DNA of 64,000 bases from CAIWHR01 sp963846855 (GCA_963846855.1 CAWJXK010000008.1:868001-932000), one strand, 5' to 3'; counted from the stretch's first letter, positions 33,577-42,874 are shown. Notes: generated from the letters alone by a model not told the origin. Made by a program: numbers and translations.

Positions 33577-34923
33577 ATGACCCATCAGCTGCGCAACTTC
33601 GATCGCAACGTGCGGGCGGGCCTGCGGCTTGCGTTCTTCCTGCCGGTGACGAGGCTTGCGTTCCGGATCGGCCTCGCGGAGCTGCTGCTGCTGTTGCTCC
33701 TCTCAGCGCTGCTCGACCTCGCGGGCGACTGGCTCCACTACGGCCCGGACGGACAGATCTGGTGGTACGGCGCGGGAAGTGAGTTCTTCGGCGCGGGCAT
33801 GCTGCTCGTCTCGGCGGCGTTGCTGGCGATTGTCTTCCGGCGCATGGGGCTCGCGCTGGCCATACCGGTGATTGCGCTCTCCGCGTATCCGGCGATCCAG
33901 ATCGTGCACACGATATCGGCGACGATTCCGACGCTGCCGGAGGGCGGTGAAGCCATTCGCACGGTGTTCGATTTCGCGGTTGTCGGCTGGGGATTCGTCG
34001 TTCTGATGCGCGTCGTCGCCGTGTCGCTCCTTCCGGACGCGCGGCCGGTCTGGTTGCGCGCGCTCGCGGGAGGGGTCCTGCTCGCCCTGCCGCTGGTCTT
34101 TTCGTCCATCCTGATGCCTACCGTTTCGTGGTGGCACGCCGGCAGTGGCGCCACCGAGGTCGACGGCCGGTACCCGAATCCGGCCTCGGAGCCGGTCCTG
34201 GCGGCGCAGCAGAGCCTGCTGGACGACGCGCTGTCCTCGCTCGAGGATGCGCGAGCCGGGCAGCCCGATCTCTACTTCGTCGGATTCGCCGGCGATGCGC
34301 GTGACGACGCGTATCGTGCGGACGTGCTGGCCGCGCAGAAGACGATGGACGAGCGCTGGGACACGGGCGACCGCTCGATCGCGCTGGTCAACGCGCCGGC
34401 GACGCTGCTGGAGCTGCCGATGGCGACCGTCACGCACCTGCGCGAGACGCTGAAGGAGCTCGCCGCGGCGATCAATCCGGACGAGGACCTCGTGATGCTC
34501 TACCTCGCCGGGCCCACCGACAGGGATGGCAACCTCGGGGTTGCCATGCCGCCTCTGGACCTCGCGCAGCTCTCGCCGGCGACGCTGCGCTCGCTGCTCG
34601 ACGAATCGGGGATACGCTGGCGGATCGTCGTGGTGTCGGCGTGCAATGCCGACGGCTTCGTCGACGCGTTGCAGGACGTCGACACGCTGGTCCTCGCGGC
34701 CGGCAGCGGGCCCGACGATGCGTGCCGACCGGGCGCGTCGTCGACGCCGCTGGGCGATGCGCTCTTCGGCGACGCGCTTGCCGCCGGCGATTCGATCGGC
34801 AAGGCGGTCGAGGCGGCCCGCGACAAGACCGGCGCCCGGTTGTCCATCGGCCCTGCGATGGGAGACAAGCTGAAGGCACTCGACAGGGGGCGCGCCGCGC
34901 GCCGGGCGGGCCAGACCATCTGA
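33577..34923 (+). CDS. Membrane protein related to C13-family peptidases, catalytic His missing
   Basis: A 448-residue protein. Residues ~25-180 hold about five membrane segments (AELLLLLLLSALLDLAGDWL, GMLLVSAALLAIVF, LALAIPVIALSAYPA, VVGWGFVVLMRVVAVSLL). The soluble part resembles bacterial C13 (legumain-like) proteins: YFVGFAGDARDDAYRADV, RSIALVNAP and GIRWRIVVVSACNADGF, where Cys356 is the expected nucleophile. The preceding strand, which in relatives carries the catalytic His in a SAHGD-type motif, here reads YLAGPTDRDG, with Pro313 in the His place. A degraded or non-peptidase function is likely. The start at 33577 lies 43 bp after thrC. Confidence 0.72.
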   Translation: MTHQLRNFDRNVRAGLRLAFFLPVTRLAFRIGLAELLLLLLLSALLDLAGDWLHYGPDGQIWWYGAGSEFFGAGMLLVSAALLAIVFRRMGLALAIPVIALSAYPAIQIVHTISATIPTLPEGGEAIRTVFDFAVVGWGFVVLMRVVAVSLLPDARPVWLRALAGGVLLALPLVFSSILMPTVSWWHAGSGATEVDGRYPNPASEPVLAAQQSLLDDALSSLEDARAGQPDLYFVGFAGDARDDAYRADVLAAQKTMDERWDTGDRSIALVNAPATLLELPMATVTHLRETLKELAAAINPDEDLVMLYLAGPTDRDGNLGVAMPPLDLAQLSPATLRSLLDESGIRWRIVVVSACNADGFVDALQDVDTLVLAAGSGPDDACRPGASSTPLGDALFGDALAAGDSIGKAVEAARDKTGARLSIGPAMGDKLKALDRGRAARRAGQTI

Positions 34924-35024
34924 CGCATCGCGAGTTTCGCGCCCGGTTTGACCTCTCGGGCCGCGACGCGGAAAATGCGCGTCGGAGCGTGTCCTGGTGC
35001 GGGACGCGCATGGAGGAATCAATC

Positions 35025-36050
35025 ATGCGGTTTTCAATCGTCCGCGCGACATTCGCCGCGCTTTGCTTCGTCCTGTGCGCGACGCTCGCGAATGCACAGG
35101 GACTCGAGAAGACCAAGCTCACCATCGGCGTCGGCGGCAAGACGCTGTTCTATTACCTGCCGTTGACGATCGCCGAGCAGAAGGGCTACTTCAAGGATGA
35201 GGGACTCGCCGTCGAGATCCCGGATTTTCCCGGCGGGGCCAAGGCGTTGCAGGCGATGATCGGCGGCAGCGCGGACGTGGTCTCGGGCGCGTACGAGCAC
35301 ACCATCACGCAGCAGGCGAAGGGACAGAACATCCAGGCGCTGGTGCTGCAGGGCAAGTACGCCGGCATCGTGCTCGCGATGCCGAAGGCGAGGGCGGCGA
35401 CCTACAAGTCCGGCGCCGACCTCAAGGGGCTGAAGATCGGCGTCACCGCGCCGGGCTCGTCGACCAACATGTTCGTCAACATCCTCCTCGCCAAGGCGGG
35501 GCTCAAGCCGGATGCCGCGTCGTTCATCGGGGTTGGAGCGGGCGGCGGCGCGATCGCGTTCATGAAGCGCGGCGAGATCGACGCCATCTCCAATCTCGAC
35601 CCGGTGATCGCGACTCTCGAAGCGGCCGGCGACGCCGTCGCGGTCGTCGACACGCGGACGGCGAAGGGCATGCAGGACGTCTATGGCAGCGCATATGCCG
35701 CCGGGTGTATCTACGCGCCGGTGGACTTTGCGAAGAAGTATCCGAACACCGCGCAGGCGGTCGTCAACGCGATGGTGCGCGCGTTGCGCTTCATCCAGAA
35801 CTCCACACCCGAACAGATCGTCGCCACCGTCCCGCCCGAGTACTACTCCGACAAGGCGGTCTATACCGCGGCACTCAAGGCCAATCTCGAGACTTTCCGG
35901 CACGACGGATCGATCAGCATGGCCGCGGCGCAGGCGGTCTACCGCGATCTCAAGACCTTCGACCCCGGATTGCAGAACGCGCCGTCGATCGATCTCGCAC
36001 GGACGATCGACATGAGCTTCCAGCAGAAGGCCGCGCAGAAATACCGGTGA
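35025..36050 (+). CDS. ABC importer substrate-binding protein, NMT1/TauA/SsuA-like
   Basis: A 341-residue periplasmic protein with a signal peptide (AALCFVLCATLANA, cleaved near residue 23). The mature protein has the NMT1/THI5-like pattern: KTLFYYLPLTIAEQKGYFKDEGLAVEI, split here as KTLFYYLPLTIAEQ / KGYFKDEGLAVEI; then GGSADVVSGAYEHT and KGLKIGVTAPGSSTNMFVN. This family binds sulfonates, taurine, nitrate/nitrite or thiamine precursors; the ligand is unclear here. The start at ATG 35025 follows GGAGGA at 35012. The gene heads a three-gene importer with overlapping ATPase and permease. Confidence 0.9.
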   Translation: MRFSIVRATFAALCFVLCATLANAQGLEKTKLTIGVGGKTLFYYLPLTIAEQKGYFKDEGLAVEIPDFPGGAKALQAMIGGSADVVSGAYEHTITQQAKGQNIQALVLQGKYAGIVLAMPKARAATYKSGADLKGLKIGVTAPGSSTNMFVNILLAKAGLKPDAASFIGVGAGGGAIAFMKRGEIDAISNLDPVIATLEAAGDAVAVVDTRTAKGMQDVYGSAYAAGCIYAPVDFAKKYPNTAQAVVNAMVRALRFIQNSTPEQIVATVPPEYYSDKAVYTAALKANLETFRHDGSISMAAAQAVYRDLKTFDPGLQNAPSIDLARTIDMSFQQKAAQKYR

Positions 36051-36901
36051 TGGAAGCGGCCGTGCCGTCGAGTGCGCCGCAGACGGCCGACGCGCTTTCG
36101 CTCGAGCGGATCACCTGCACGTTCGCGGCGCGCCACGCGGCGTCCGGCGCGGCGGGGGCGCATTACACCGCGGTGAAGGACACGACGTTCACCGTCGCCC
36201 CCGGCGACTTCGTCTCGGTCGTCGGGCCGACCGGCTGCGGAAAATCCACGCTGCTCAACGTCGCGGCCGGATTGCTCGCGCCCTCGTCGGGTCACGTCGA
36301 GGTCTTCGGCAAGCACCTGCACGGCATCAACCGTCACGCGGGCTACATGTTCCAGGTCGATGCGCTGATGCCCTGGCGCAGCGCGCTCGCCAACGTCACG
36401 GCCGGACTCGAGTTCCGCGGGACGGCGCGCGGCCCGGCGCAGGAGCGGGCGCGCGAATGGCTCGCCCGCGTCGGCCTCGCCGGTTTCGAGGATCGCTACC
36501 CGCACCAGCTGTCGGGCGGCATGCGCAAGCGCGCCGCTCTCGCGCAGATGCTGATCCTCGACCCGCAGATCCTGCTGATGGACGAGCCTTTTTCCGCGCT
36601 CGATATCCAGACCCGCCAGCTCATGGAGAACGAGCTGCTCGAGCTGTGGAGCGCGAACCGCAAGTCGGTGCTGTTCATCACGCACGACCTCGAGGAGGCG
36701 ATTTCGCTGTCCGATCGCGTCATCGTGCTTTCCGCAGGCCCCGCGACGCATCCGATCGCGGAGTTCGCGATCGACCTGCCGCGGCCGCGCGACGTCGCCG
36801 AAATCCGGATGACGCCGCGCTTCGTCGAGCTGCACAGCGCGATCTGGCACCCGCTCAAGTCCGAAGTGCTGAAGGGCTATGCGCAAAGCAAAGCCCGCTG
36901 A
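36050..36901 (+). CDS. ABC importer ATP-binding protein, TauB/SsuB-like
   Basis: A 283-residue ATPase. Walker A is GPTGCGKSTLL, the Q-loop is MFQVDALMPWRSALANV, the signature is LSGGMRKRAALAQ, Walker B is ILLMDEPFSALDIQTRQ, and the switch is FITHDLEEAI. LSGGM with the downstream EPFSALD is typical of the nitrate/sulfonate/taurine class. Its ATG overlaps the stop of the binding-protein gene by one base (36050), and it overlaps the permease start by 23 bp. Confidence 0.92.
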   Translation: MEAAVPSSAPQTADALSLERITCTFAARHAASGAAGAHYTAVKDTTFTVAPGDFVSVVGPTGCGKSTLLNVAAGLLAPSSGHVEVFGKHLHGINRHAGYMFQVDALMPWRSALANVTAGLEFRGTARGPAQERAREWLARVGLAGFEDRYPHQLSGGMRKRAALAQMLILDPQILLMDEPFSALDIQTRQLMENELLELWSANRKSVLFITHDLEEAISLSDRVIVLSAGPATHPIAEFAIDLPRPRDVAEIRMTPRFVELHSAIWHPLKSEVLKGYAQSKAR

Positions 36902-37694
36902 GCGCGCGCGCCTCGCGCTCTATCACGTGCTGCTGCTGGCGGCCGTGTTCGCCGGCTGGTACGCGCTGACGACGCCGGGATTGGTCAGCGAGGAATCCGC
37001 GAAGACCACGGCGTTCTTCTTCGGGCAGCCGGTCAAGGTGCTCGCCGTGATCTGGAGCTGGTTCACGACGGGTAAGATCTATCCGCATCTCGCCGTGACA
37101 CTGATCGAGACGTTGCTTGCCTTCGCCGTGGGCAGCGTGCTCGGGCTCGTGATCGGGCTGTGGCTGGCACTGAGCCCGACGGCGTCCTCGCTGTCCGAGC
37201 CCTACATCAAGGCGGCCAACGCCATGCCGCGCGTGATCCTCGCGCCGATCTTCGCCGTGTGGTTTGGGCTGGGCATCACGTCGAAGGTCGCGCTCGGCGT
37301 CACGCTGGTGTTCTTCATCGTGTTCTTCAACGTTTTCCAGGGCGTCAAGGAAGTGAGCCCGGTCGTCCTCGCCAACGCGCGGATGCTGGGCGCGTCGCGG
37401 CGGCAGCTCTTGCGCAGCATCTATCTTCCGTCGGCGACGTCGTGGGTGTTCTCGAGCCTGCACACTTCGGTCGGCATGGCGTTCGTCGGCGCGGTCGTCG
37501 GCGAGTACCTCGGATCGGCGAAAGGCGTCGGCTACCTGATCCTGCAGGCCGAGGGCGTGTTCGACATCAGCACGGTGTTCGCCGGGATTCTGGTGCTGAC
37601 TGTGTTCGCGCTGTTGCTCGACGCCGCCGTCACGTGGATCGAGGCGCGGCTTCTGGTCTGGCGGCCGAAGGCGGCAGAAACCGAGGCGATGTGA
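36879..37694 (+). CDS. ABC importer permease, TauC/SsuC-like
   Basis: A 271-residue membrane protein with about six helices (YHVLLLAAVFAGWYAL, LLAFAVGSVLGLVIGLWLAL, VALGVTLVFFIVFFNVF). The EAA loop that contacts the ATPase reads VLANARMLGASRRQLLRSIYLP. Its start lies within the ATPase gene. Together the three genes make a complete importer. No metabolic gene next to it reveals the substrate. Confidence 0.92.
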   Translation: MRKAKPAERARLALYHVLLLAAVFAGWYALTTPGLVSEESAKTTAFFFGQPVKVLAVIWSWFTTGKIYPHLAVTLIETLLAFAVGSVLGLVIGLWLALSPTASSLSEPYIKAANAMPRVILAPIFAVWFGLGITSKVALGVTLVFFIVFFNVFQGVKEVSPVVLANARMLGASRRQLLRSIYLPSATSWVFSSLHTSVGMAFVGAVVGEYLGSAKGVGYLILQAEGVFDISTVFAGILVLTVFALLLDAAVTWIEARLLVWRPKAAETEAM

Positions 37695-37740
37695 AGAGCG
37701 CGCCCATTCGCGGCCGCCTGCCTCGGAGCGCATCGGCGGT

Positions 37741-37770
37741 TTGACGCGCTTGGCGTCGGTCCGCTATAAT
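37741..37770 (+). promoter_or_regulatory. Sigma-70 promoter of the tRNA-fMet gene
   Basis: The -35 is TTGACG (37741-37746), the spacer is 18 bp and the -10 is a perfect TATAAT (37765-37770). The expected start of transcription near 37777 is about 5 bases before the mature tRNA. Confidence 0.9.
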
Positions 37771-37781
37771 CGCAATCCTGC

Positions 37782-37858
37782 CGCGGGGTGGAGCAGTCTG
37801 GCAGCTCGTCGGGCTCATAACCCGAAGGTCGAAGGTTCAAATCCTTCCCCCGCAACCA
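37782..37858 (+). tRNA. Initiator tRNA-Met (CAT anticodon)
   Basis: A 77-nt cloverleaf with encoded CCA. The acceptor begins CGCGGGG and ends CCCCGCA-ACCA, giving the unpaired C1-A72 that marks bacterial initiator tRNA. The anticodon stem TCGGG/CCCGA with three G-C pairs flanks the loop CTCATAA (anticodon CAT). The T arm is GAAGG-TTCAAAT-CCTTC. These features separate it from elongator Met and from tRNA-Ile(CAT). It has its own promoter and terminator. Confidence 0.96.
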
Positions 37859-37867
37859 AACAGATCA

Positions 37868-37900
37868 ACGGCTTGCCTTCCGGCAGGCCGTTTTCGTTTC
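37868..37900 (+). terminator. Rho-independent terminator of the tRNA-fMet gene
   Basis: A hairpin ACGGCTTGCC-TTCC-GGCAGGCCGT with a 10-bp stem (one T-G wobble) is followed by TTTCGTTTC. It lies 10 bp after the tRNA. Confidence 0.85.
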
Positions 37901-38016
37901 GGGTCGGGCCAGCAATCAGCCCATGCCCTCGGGGTTTGGCTCCCGACTAGTCGCACCGGCGCGGTGCGCGACCCTGAGCGGCCATTTGATTGACTCAAGC
38001 GCGGAGGGAAGGACTC

Positions 38017-38481
38017 ATGAGCCGCTATGCTGACCTTCTTGTCGACGCCTTGCGCCGTGTGCGTGAAATTCAGCCCTGGGATCTGAGCAGGCTGCTCGTG
38101 CGCGATCGGCCACCGCTGGTGCTCGATATCCGCGAGCCGGCGGAGTTCGCCCTGGCGCAGATCCCGGGCTCGATAAACGTGCCGCGCGGCGTGTTGGAAC
38201 AAGCATGCGAGTGGGACTACGAGGAAACGGTTCCCGAACTGGCGGGCCGGCTCGAACGGTCAATCGTGGTCGTGTGTCGTTCGGGTAATCGCTCCATACT
38301 CGCCGCCGACGTGATGCAGCAGCTGGGATTTGCGGATGTGGTGTCACTGAAGACGGGCGTGCGTGGCTGGAACGACTTCGAACAACCGCTCGTCAACGGT
38401 GAGGGACGTGCCTTGGAGGCCGATGAGGGGGAGCGTCGGCTAATGCCGCATGTGCGCCCGGAGCAACGACGCCCGCGTTGA
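38017..38481 (+). CDS. Rhodanese-domain sulfurtransferase
   Basis: A 154-residue single-domain rhodanese. The active loop is VVVCRSGNRSILAA, with the persulfide-forming Cys in CRSGNRS. LVLDIREPAEFALAQIPGSIN is the usual N-terminal signature, and GVRGWNDFEQPL the end of the domain. The C-terminal ~25 residues are polar. The start at ATG 38017 follows GGAGGGAAGG. It probably moves sulfane sulfur in the cytoplasm; the acceptor is unknown. Confidence 0.9.
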   Translation: MSRYADLLVDALRRVREIQPWDLSRLLVRDRPPLVLDIREPAEFALAQIPGSINVPRGVLEQACEWDYEETVPELAGRLERSIVVVCRSGNRSILAADVMQQLGFADVVSLKTGVRGWNDFEQPLVNGEGRALEADEGERRLMPHVRPEQRRPR

Positions 38482-38657
38482 GGTCGCATCGGCGTGGCGT
38501 AAACGTCTGCCCATGGCCGAACGTGGACGCTCGTCAAATTTGATAATCGCTACGGGCACTTTGGGAAATTGGGGTCGGCAAACAACCATTGGCGATTCCA
38601 TCTGATAAATTCATTATCGCGCCACCTTCAATTTGTCCGCTTCGGAGAATCAGTATA

Positions 38658-39320
38658 TTGCGCTGGAATTCGCGGTACGCCGCAGCTTGCCTAGCCGTTG
38701 GCCTTGTCGCGTTGGCCCCGGCTTGCAATGCCGTGTCGTTGCCGGCACCGATTGACGATATCCCGGCCGCGGCAGCCATAGGGCCTCAGACGGCAGTCCT
38801 TGCCGGCGGTGATTTTTCAGTCGTGGAGGCCGTGTTCCGGCACGTCAAGGGAGTGTCAAGCGTTGTCGCGGGCTATGCCGGCGGTACTGCCGCTACCGCC
38901 GACGACATCATGGTGGGCAGAGGCATGACGGGACACGCCGAATCCGTGCAGATCATCTACGATCCGGCACAGGTATCCTATGGGAAATTGTTGCAGATTT
39001 TCTTTTCCGTCGTACACGACCCGACGCAAATAAATCAGCAGGGTCCCGATGTGGGCAAGCAATACCGCTCCGTGATCTTCACGATCAACGCCGACGAGGC
39101 CCGCGTTGCAGGAGCCTACATCGCGCAGCTCGAGAAATCGAAGGCATTTTCGCGCCCGATCGTGACACAAGTCTTGCCGCTTCCGGCGTTCTATCCGGCG
39201 GAGAGCAGGTATCAGAACTATGCTGAATTGAACCGCGCTCAGCCGTACGTCGCGCGTTATGCTCAACCGAAGGTCGTGCAGCTTAGGGACGAATTTCCCG
39301 ACCTCTACACGGACAAATAA
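38658..39320 (+). CDS. Exported MsrA-like protein with catalytic Cys replaced by Asp
   Basis: A 220-residue homologue of peptide-methionine (S)-S-oxide reductase with an N-terminal hydrophobic export signal (AAACLAVGLVALAPACNA). The fold signatures are all present: EAVFRHVKGVSSVVAGYAGG, MTGHAESVQIIYDPAQVSY (active-site Glu) and GPDVGKQYRSVIFT (active-site Asp and Tyr). But the GCFW nucleophile motif reads GGDFSVVE: Cys is Asp52 (codon GAT at 38811) and Trp is Ser. No recycling Cys follows either. It should not reduce methionine sulfoxide by the known mechanism. Start codon TTG 38658, with GGAG 11 bases before, is preferred over TTG 38589. Confidence 0.85.
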   Translation: MRWNSRYAAACLAVGLVALAPACNAVSLPAPIDDIPAAAAIGPQTAVLAGGDFSVVEAVFRHVKGVSSVVAGYAGGTAATADDIMVGRGMTGHAESVQIIYDPAQVSYGKLLQIFFSVVHDPTQINQQGPDVGKQYRSVIFTINADEARVAGAYIAQLEKSKAFSRPIVTQVLPLPAFYPAESRYQNYAELNRAQPYVARYAQPKVVQLRDEFPDLYTDK

Positions 39321-39841
39321 GACGCCCGAATAAGCCGACGGCCAACACCGTCCATCCTTACCGACAAGGCTTTGAAACCTATGGCCTTCCTGCGACGTGG
39401 CTTAGCGACGATCCGAGATCGTGGAAGCACGAGTGATAGGGGCCCAGGAAACAGCGCTACTTGCGATTAGTACCGATGTGACAAGCACTTGCTGTCGCGT
39501 CTCCTGAACCTGGCATGTGTTGCGCCGACCGGTTGAATCCACAACCCTGGGCTGCCGGATAGGGTGCTCCGCACCGACCGTTGAAAATGATGAAGGCAGC
39601 CGTCTAACTCGATTGTAGAGTACGCGTTCACCGCGCCGTCGAAGGTTGCTGCCTGCTCAGCAGCCGGCCGAGCTTCCCGGTCTGTCCGCACCGCTAATGA
39701 TTGTCATTAGCGCTAGTGTGGCATTCTGTGCTTAAATTTCCATTCCGCCGCCGTGCCGTCGCACAAAGCACGCCGCTGCCGCATAAGGGGATTTGACGCC
39801 AGTGTTGTCGCGGGACGGTCTAGGGACCCGTTAGTATCGCC
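39321..39841. other. Intergenic region with a Fur-box-like palindrome
   Basis: About 520 bp between the MsrA-like gene and the frameshifted regulator. Short frames on both strands (for example 39467-39691 minus) have no coding character. The only structured element seen is the 21-bp palindrome at 39692-39712. Confidence 0.5.
39692..39712. promoter_or_regulatory. Fur-box-like operator
   Basis: CGCTAATGA-TTG-TCATTAGCG is a perfect palindrome with 9-bp arms. Its central 19 bases match the classic Fur box GATAATGATAATCATTATC at 15 positions. It lies 130 bp before the regulator gene at 39842. No iron-uptake gene is nearby, so the target is unclear. Confidence 0.6.
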
Positions 39842-42767
39842 ATGGCTGAACGCACCGACCATGCCCGCTCCTCGGCCAGCTCGAACCCGGTACGAGTGCG
39901 CTTCGACCGATTCGAGCTCGACGAGGCGAACGCGCGCCTGCTGCGCGACGGAACGGCTGTCGCGCTCGCGCCGAGGCCATTCGCCGTCCTGTGCGCGCTC
40001 GTGCGGCAGCCCGGATCCCTGCTTACCACGAACGCGTTGCTCGACGAGGTTTGGGGCCACCAGTTCGTCACCGACTCCGTTTTGAGAACCGCCATCAGCG
40101 AGCTCCGGACGGCACTCGACGACGATGCCCGCAAACCGCGTTTCATCGAAACGGTGTCGCGGCGCGGGTATCGCTTCGTTGCCGCCCCCAGTGCAATATC
40201 CGCTGCGCCGAGCGTCCAGCCAAACATTTCGGGACTCGCCACCGTACGCACATCACACTTCATCGGTCGCGCCGAACCGCTGTCACGGATGCGCCGCGCC
40301 TGGGACATTGCGTGCAGCGGCAAGCGCGAGATTGTCTGGATCGCGGGCGAGCCCGGCATTGGCAAGACGACGTTGATCGAGCAGTTCATTGCGAGCCTCG
40401 GCGACGTCGCGTGTGCGCAGCGGCCAATGCGTCGAGCACTACGGTGCAGGGGAGCCGTATCTTCCAGTCCTGGAAGCCCTCTCGGAGCTGTGCCGAAATG
40501 ACAGCACTCTCGTGCCCTTGCTGCGCGCCGTGGCGCCGACCTGGCTCTTGCAGCTGCCGTGGCTCAGCACGGCGGAGGAGCGCGAAGCGCTGCGGCGAGA
40601 GCTCGCGGGGGTCAGCCCGGATCGCATGCTGCGCGAGATGGGCGAGGTTCTCGATCGCTCGGGCGAGCGCCGGCCGCTGTTGCTGGTGACCGAGGACCTG
40701 CATTGGAGCGACCGCGCGACAATCCAGCTCATCGACTACATCGCGCGGCGCCGCGGCAGCGCGCGGCTCATGTGGCTTGCAAGCTTTCGTCTTGCCGAGG
40801 TCGTGGCGCTCGATCATCCGCTCAACCACTTACGGCACGAGCTGCGCCTGCATGACCTGTGCGAGGAGATCGCGCTCGATCCGTTCTCCGAAAGCGAGGT
40901 CGCCGGCTACGTGGCCGAGAAGTCGCCAGCGATCGCCACCGACGAAGCGTTCATCCGCGCGTTGCACGAGCGCACCAACGGCCTGCCGCTGTTCGTCGCG
41001 TCGGTGATGACGGAAGTGATGATCCGCACCACGCCGACCGGCGACGACACTGCCGCCGCGCCGCAGCTCGCGAAAATCGCGGTTCCAGAGAATCTTGCGG
41101 CAATCATCGATCATTACATCGCGAAGCTCACGAGCGATCAGCGCATGGTGCTCTCGGCCGCCGCAGTCTGTGGTATCGAGTTTCGCATCCACACGATCTC
41201 GGGGGCGCTTGAGCGGGACGCCATATGGGTCGGTCAGATCTGCGACGAGCTCGTGCGCGAGCAGTTGTGGCTCGCCGCCAGGCATGCCGAGGTGAGTAGC
41301 AATGCGGCAGATTTGCCGTATTCGTTCAGGCACGCGCTCTTCCGCCAGGTGCTGTACGAACGCACGAACCCGTCGGTTAGGTCGCAGCTCCACCGCAATG
41401 TCGGCACGACGCTCGAAAGCGAGCGTGCGGCAGGCACGCAAGTTGCCGCGGCGGAACTCGCGATGCACTTCGAGCTAGGCCACGAGCCGATGACCGCGCT
41501 GCGCTACTACGCGGAGGCGGCCGAAGCGGCGCTCGCGCACCTGAGCCCGGCCGAGTGCATTGACCTCACGGAGCGCGCGTTGACCCTGCTCGAGCACGCG
41601 CCGCAGGGAACCGACCGCAACGCGCTGGAGATCACGCTTGCTACGCTTCGCGGCATGTCGGCTACCCACGTGCATGGCATCAGCGCCGAAGCAAAGAGCG
41701 CATTCCAGCGTGCGTACTCGCTACTTGACGAAGTTCCCGAACATCCGATGCGTGGACGGCTGTTGCACGGATTCGGGTTCGTTCTCAGTCTGCGGGCGGA
41801 TTATGCCGAGGCCCTGGCCGTTGCCGACCGAGCCGAGGCGCTCGCGGCTGCAACAGACGACCCGGTGCTTGTGCTCACCACATGCCTCGTGCATGGAGAC
41901 GTGGATTGGCTTCAGGGCCGGCCGCGCGCGGCTGCCACGTGGATGGAGCGTGGGCTCGCGGCCGCGGAGCGTCTCGAACTGGCGCCGGTCGATATCTTTG
42001 CGTTTGATCCGCAAGTCACGTTGCTGGGACCGCTCGGCATCCATCTTCTTCACTCGGGATTCATCAATCAGGGGCGCGCGCGGTTGGAGCAGGCGAACGC
42101 ACGCGCGAGCCTGCTAGGTTGGCCGAACACGCAGCTGGCGGCACTCTGGTTCGATGCGCTGTTCGAGGTTCGACTCGGCAACGCGGAGCGTGTCGCGGCT
42201 CTGGCCGACGAAATGCGCGCACTTGTCGATGAATCCGAGGTCGCGCAGGGCCGAATTGCATACCGGTGGTTTCGCGGCTGGGCAGACGCCCGGATGGGAC
42301 GGCCGCGCGACGGCTATCGCCGCATTCGAGAGGCGTACGAAGACAATACCCGGCTCGGGATGCTGGCGGGAGGAAGTGAAGTCCTGGGGTATGCCGCGGA
42401 GGCCCTGATGCTTGACGGCGATTGGGATGGCGCGCAGCACGAACTCGAGGACGCGCTACAGGTGGCGAATACGCAAGGTGAGCGCGTGTATCTGCCGCAA
42501 CTCCTTGTGATGCAGGCTGCTATCGCGCGCGCGCGCGGCGACCGCAAAGCGGCCGACGCCGCGATCCGGCGGGCGATCGCGGAGGCCAGAGCGCAGGAGG
42601 CGCCGTGGCTTGAGTTGTTGGCGCTGATCGAACTGTGCGACCACCACAGTGCAACGGCCAAAGACCGACACGCGCTTGCCGCACTCGTCGACCAGCTTCC
42701 TGAAGCGCGCGACACAGCTGCTGTCGAAAGGGCGCGAGCGCTGCTCGACAAGACGCAGTCCGGCTAG
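39842..42767 (+). pseudogene. Winged-helix AAA/TPR transcriptional regulator, frameshifted
   Basis: The two frames 39842-40501 and 40389-42767 join into one ~975-residue protein. The N-terminal part has an OmpR/CadC-type winged helix (RFDRFELDEANARLLRDG, FAVLCALVRQPGSLLTTNAL, RRGYRFVA) and a P-loop GEPGIGKTTLIEQF. Near 40410-40425, just after SLGDVACA, the sense moves to the +1 frame. It continues GQCVEHYGAGEPYLPVLEAL, LLLVTEDLHWSDRATIQL (Walker B), and a long helical TPR-like tail. One inserted base (or two lost) accounts for it. This family acts as ATP-dependent, signal-integrating activators. The reading frame is otherwise clean, so either a recent mutation or a sequencing error is possible. 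Confidence 0.85.
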
Positions 42768-42833
42768 ACCCGCGCCTGCTCCTGCGGCGCGCCCGGCGGC
42801 AATGAGGCGCGACCCAGTCCTCACGGAACGCAG

Positions 42834-42874
42834 ACCTTTCGTTGACAACATCGCGCGTGCGGGGCGCTACTCTT
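42834..42874 (+). promoter_or_regulatory. Two-part promoter-like motif, copy 1 (before the SDR gene)
   Basis: Box 1 is GACCTTTCGTTGAC (42834-42847), then 18 nt, then box 2 CGCTACTCT (42866-42874). Compared with the best copy (60367), box 1 matches 12/14 and box 2 8/9, with identical spacing. The ATG of the SDR gene follows 27 nt later. See the finding on this motif. Confidence 0.7.

Noticed and set aside
38516..38556. A possible sixth copy of the two-part motif before the MsrA-like gene (CGCTACGGG at 38548).
   Set aside because: The box 2 resemblance is partial and box 1 is absent at the required spacing.
38811..38813. The idea that the MsrA-like protein uses selenocysteine at the active site.
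   Set aside because: The in-frame codon is GAT (Asp). The nearby TGA is out of frame, so no Sec codon replaces the Cys.
39467..39691. A 74-codon minus-strand frame next to the Fur-like box.
   Set aside because: No ATG or ribosome binding site at its start and no protein-like pattern.
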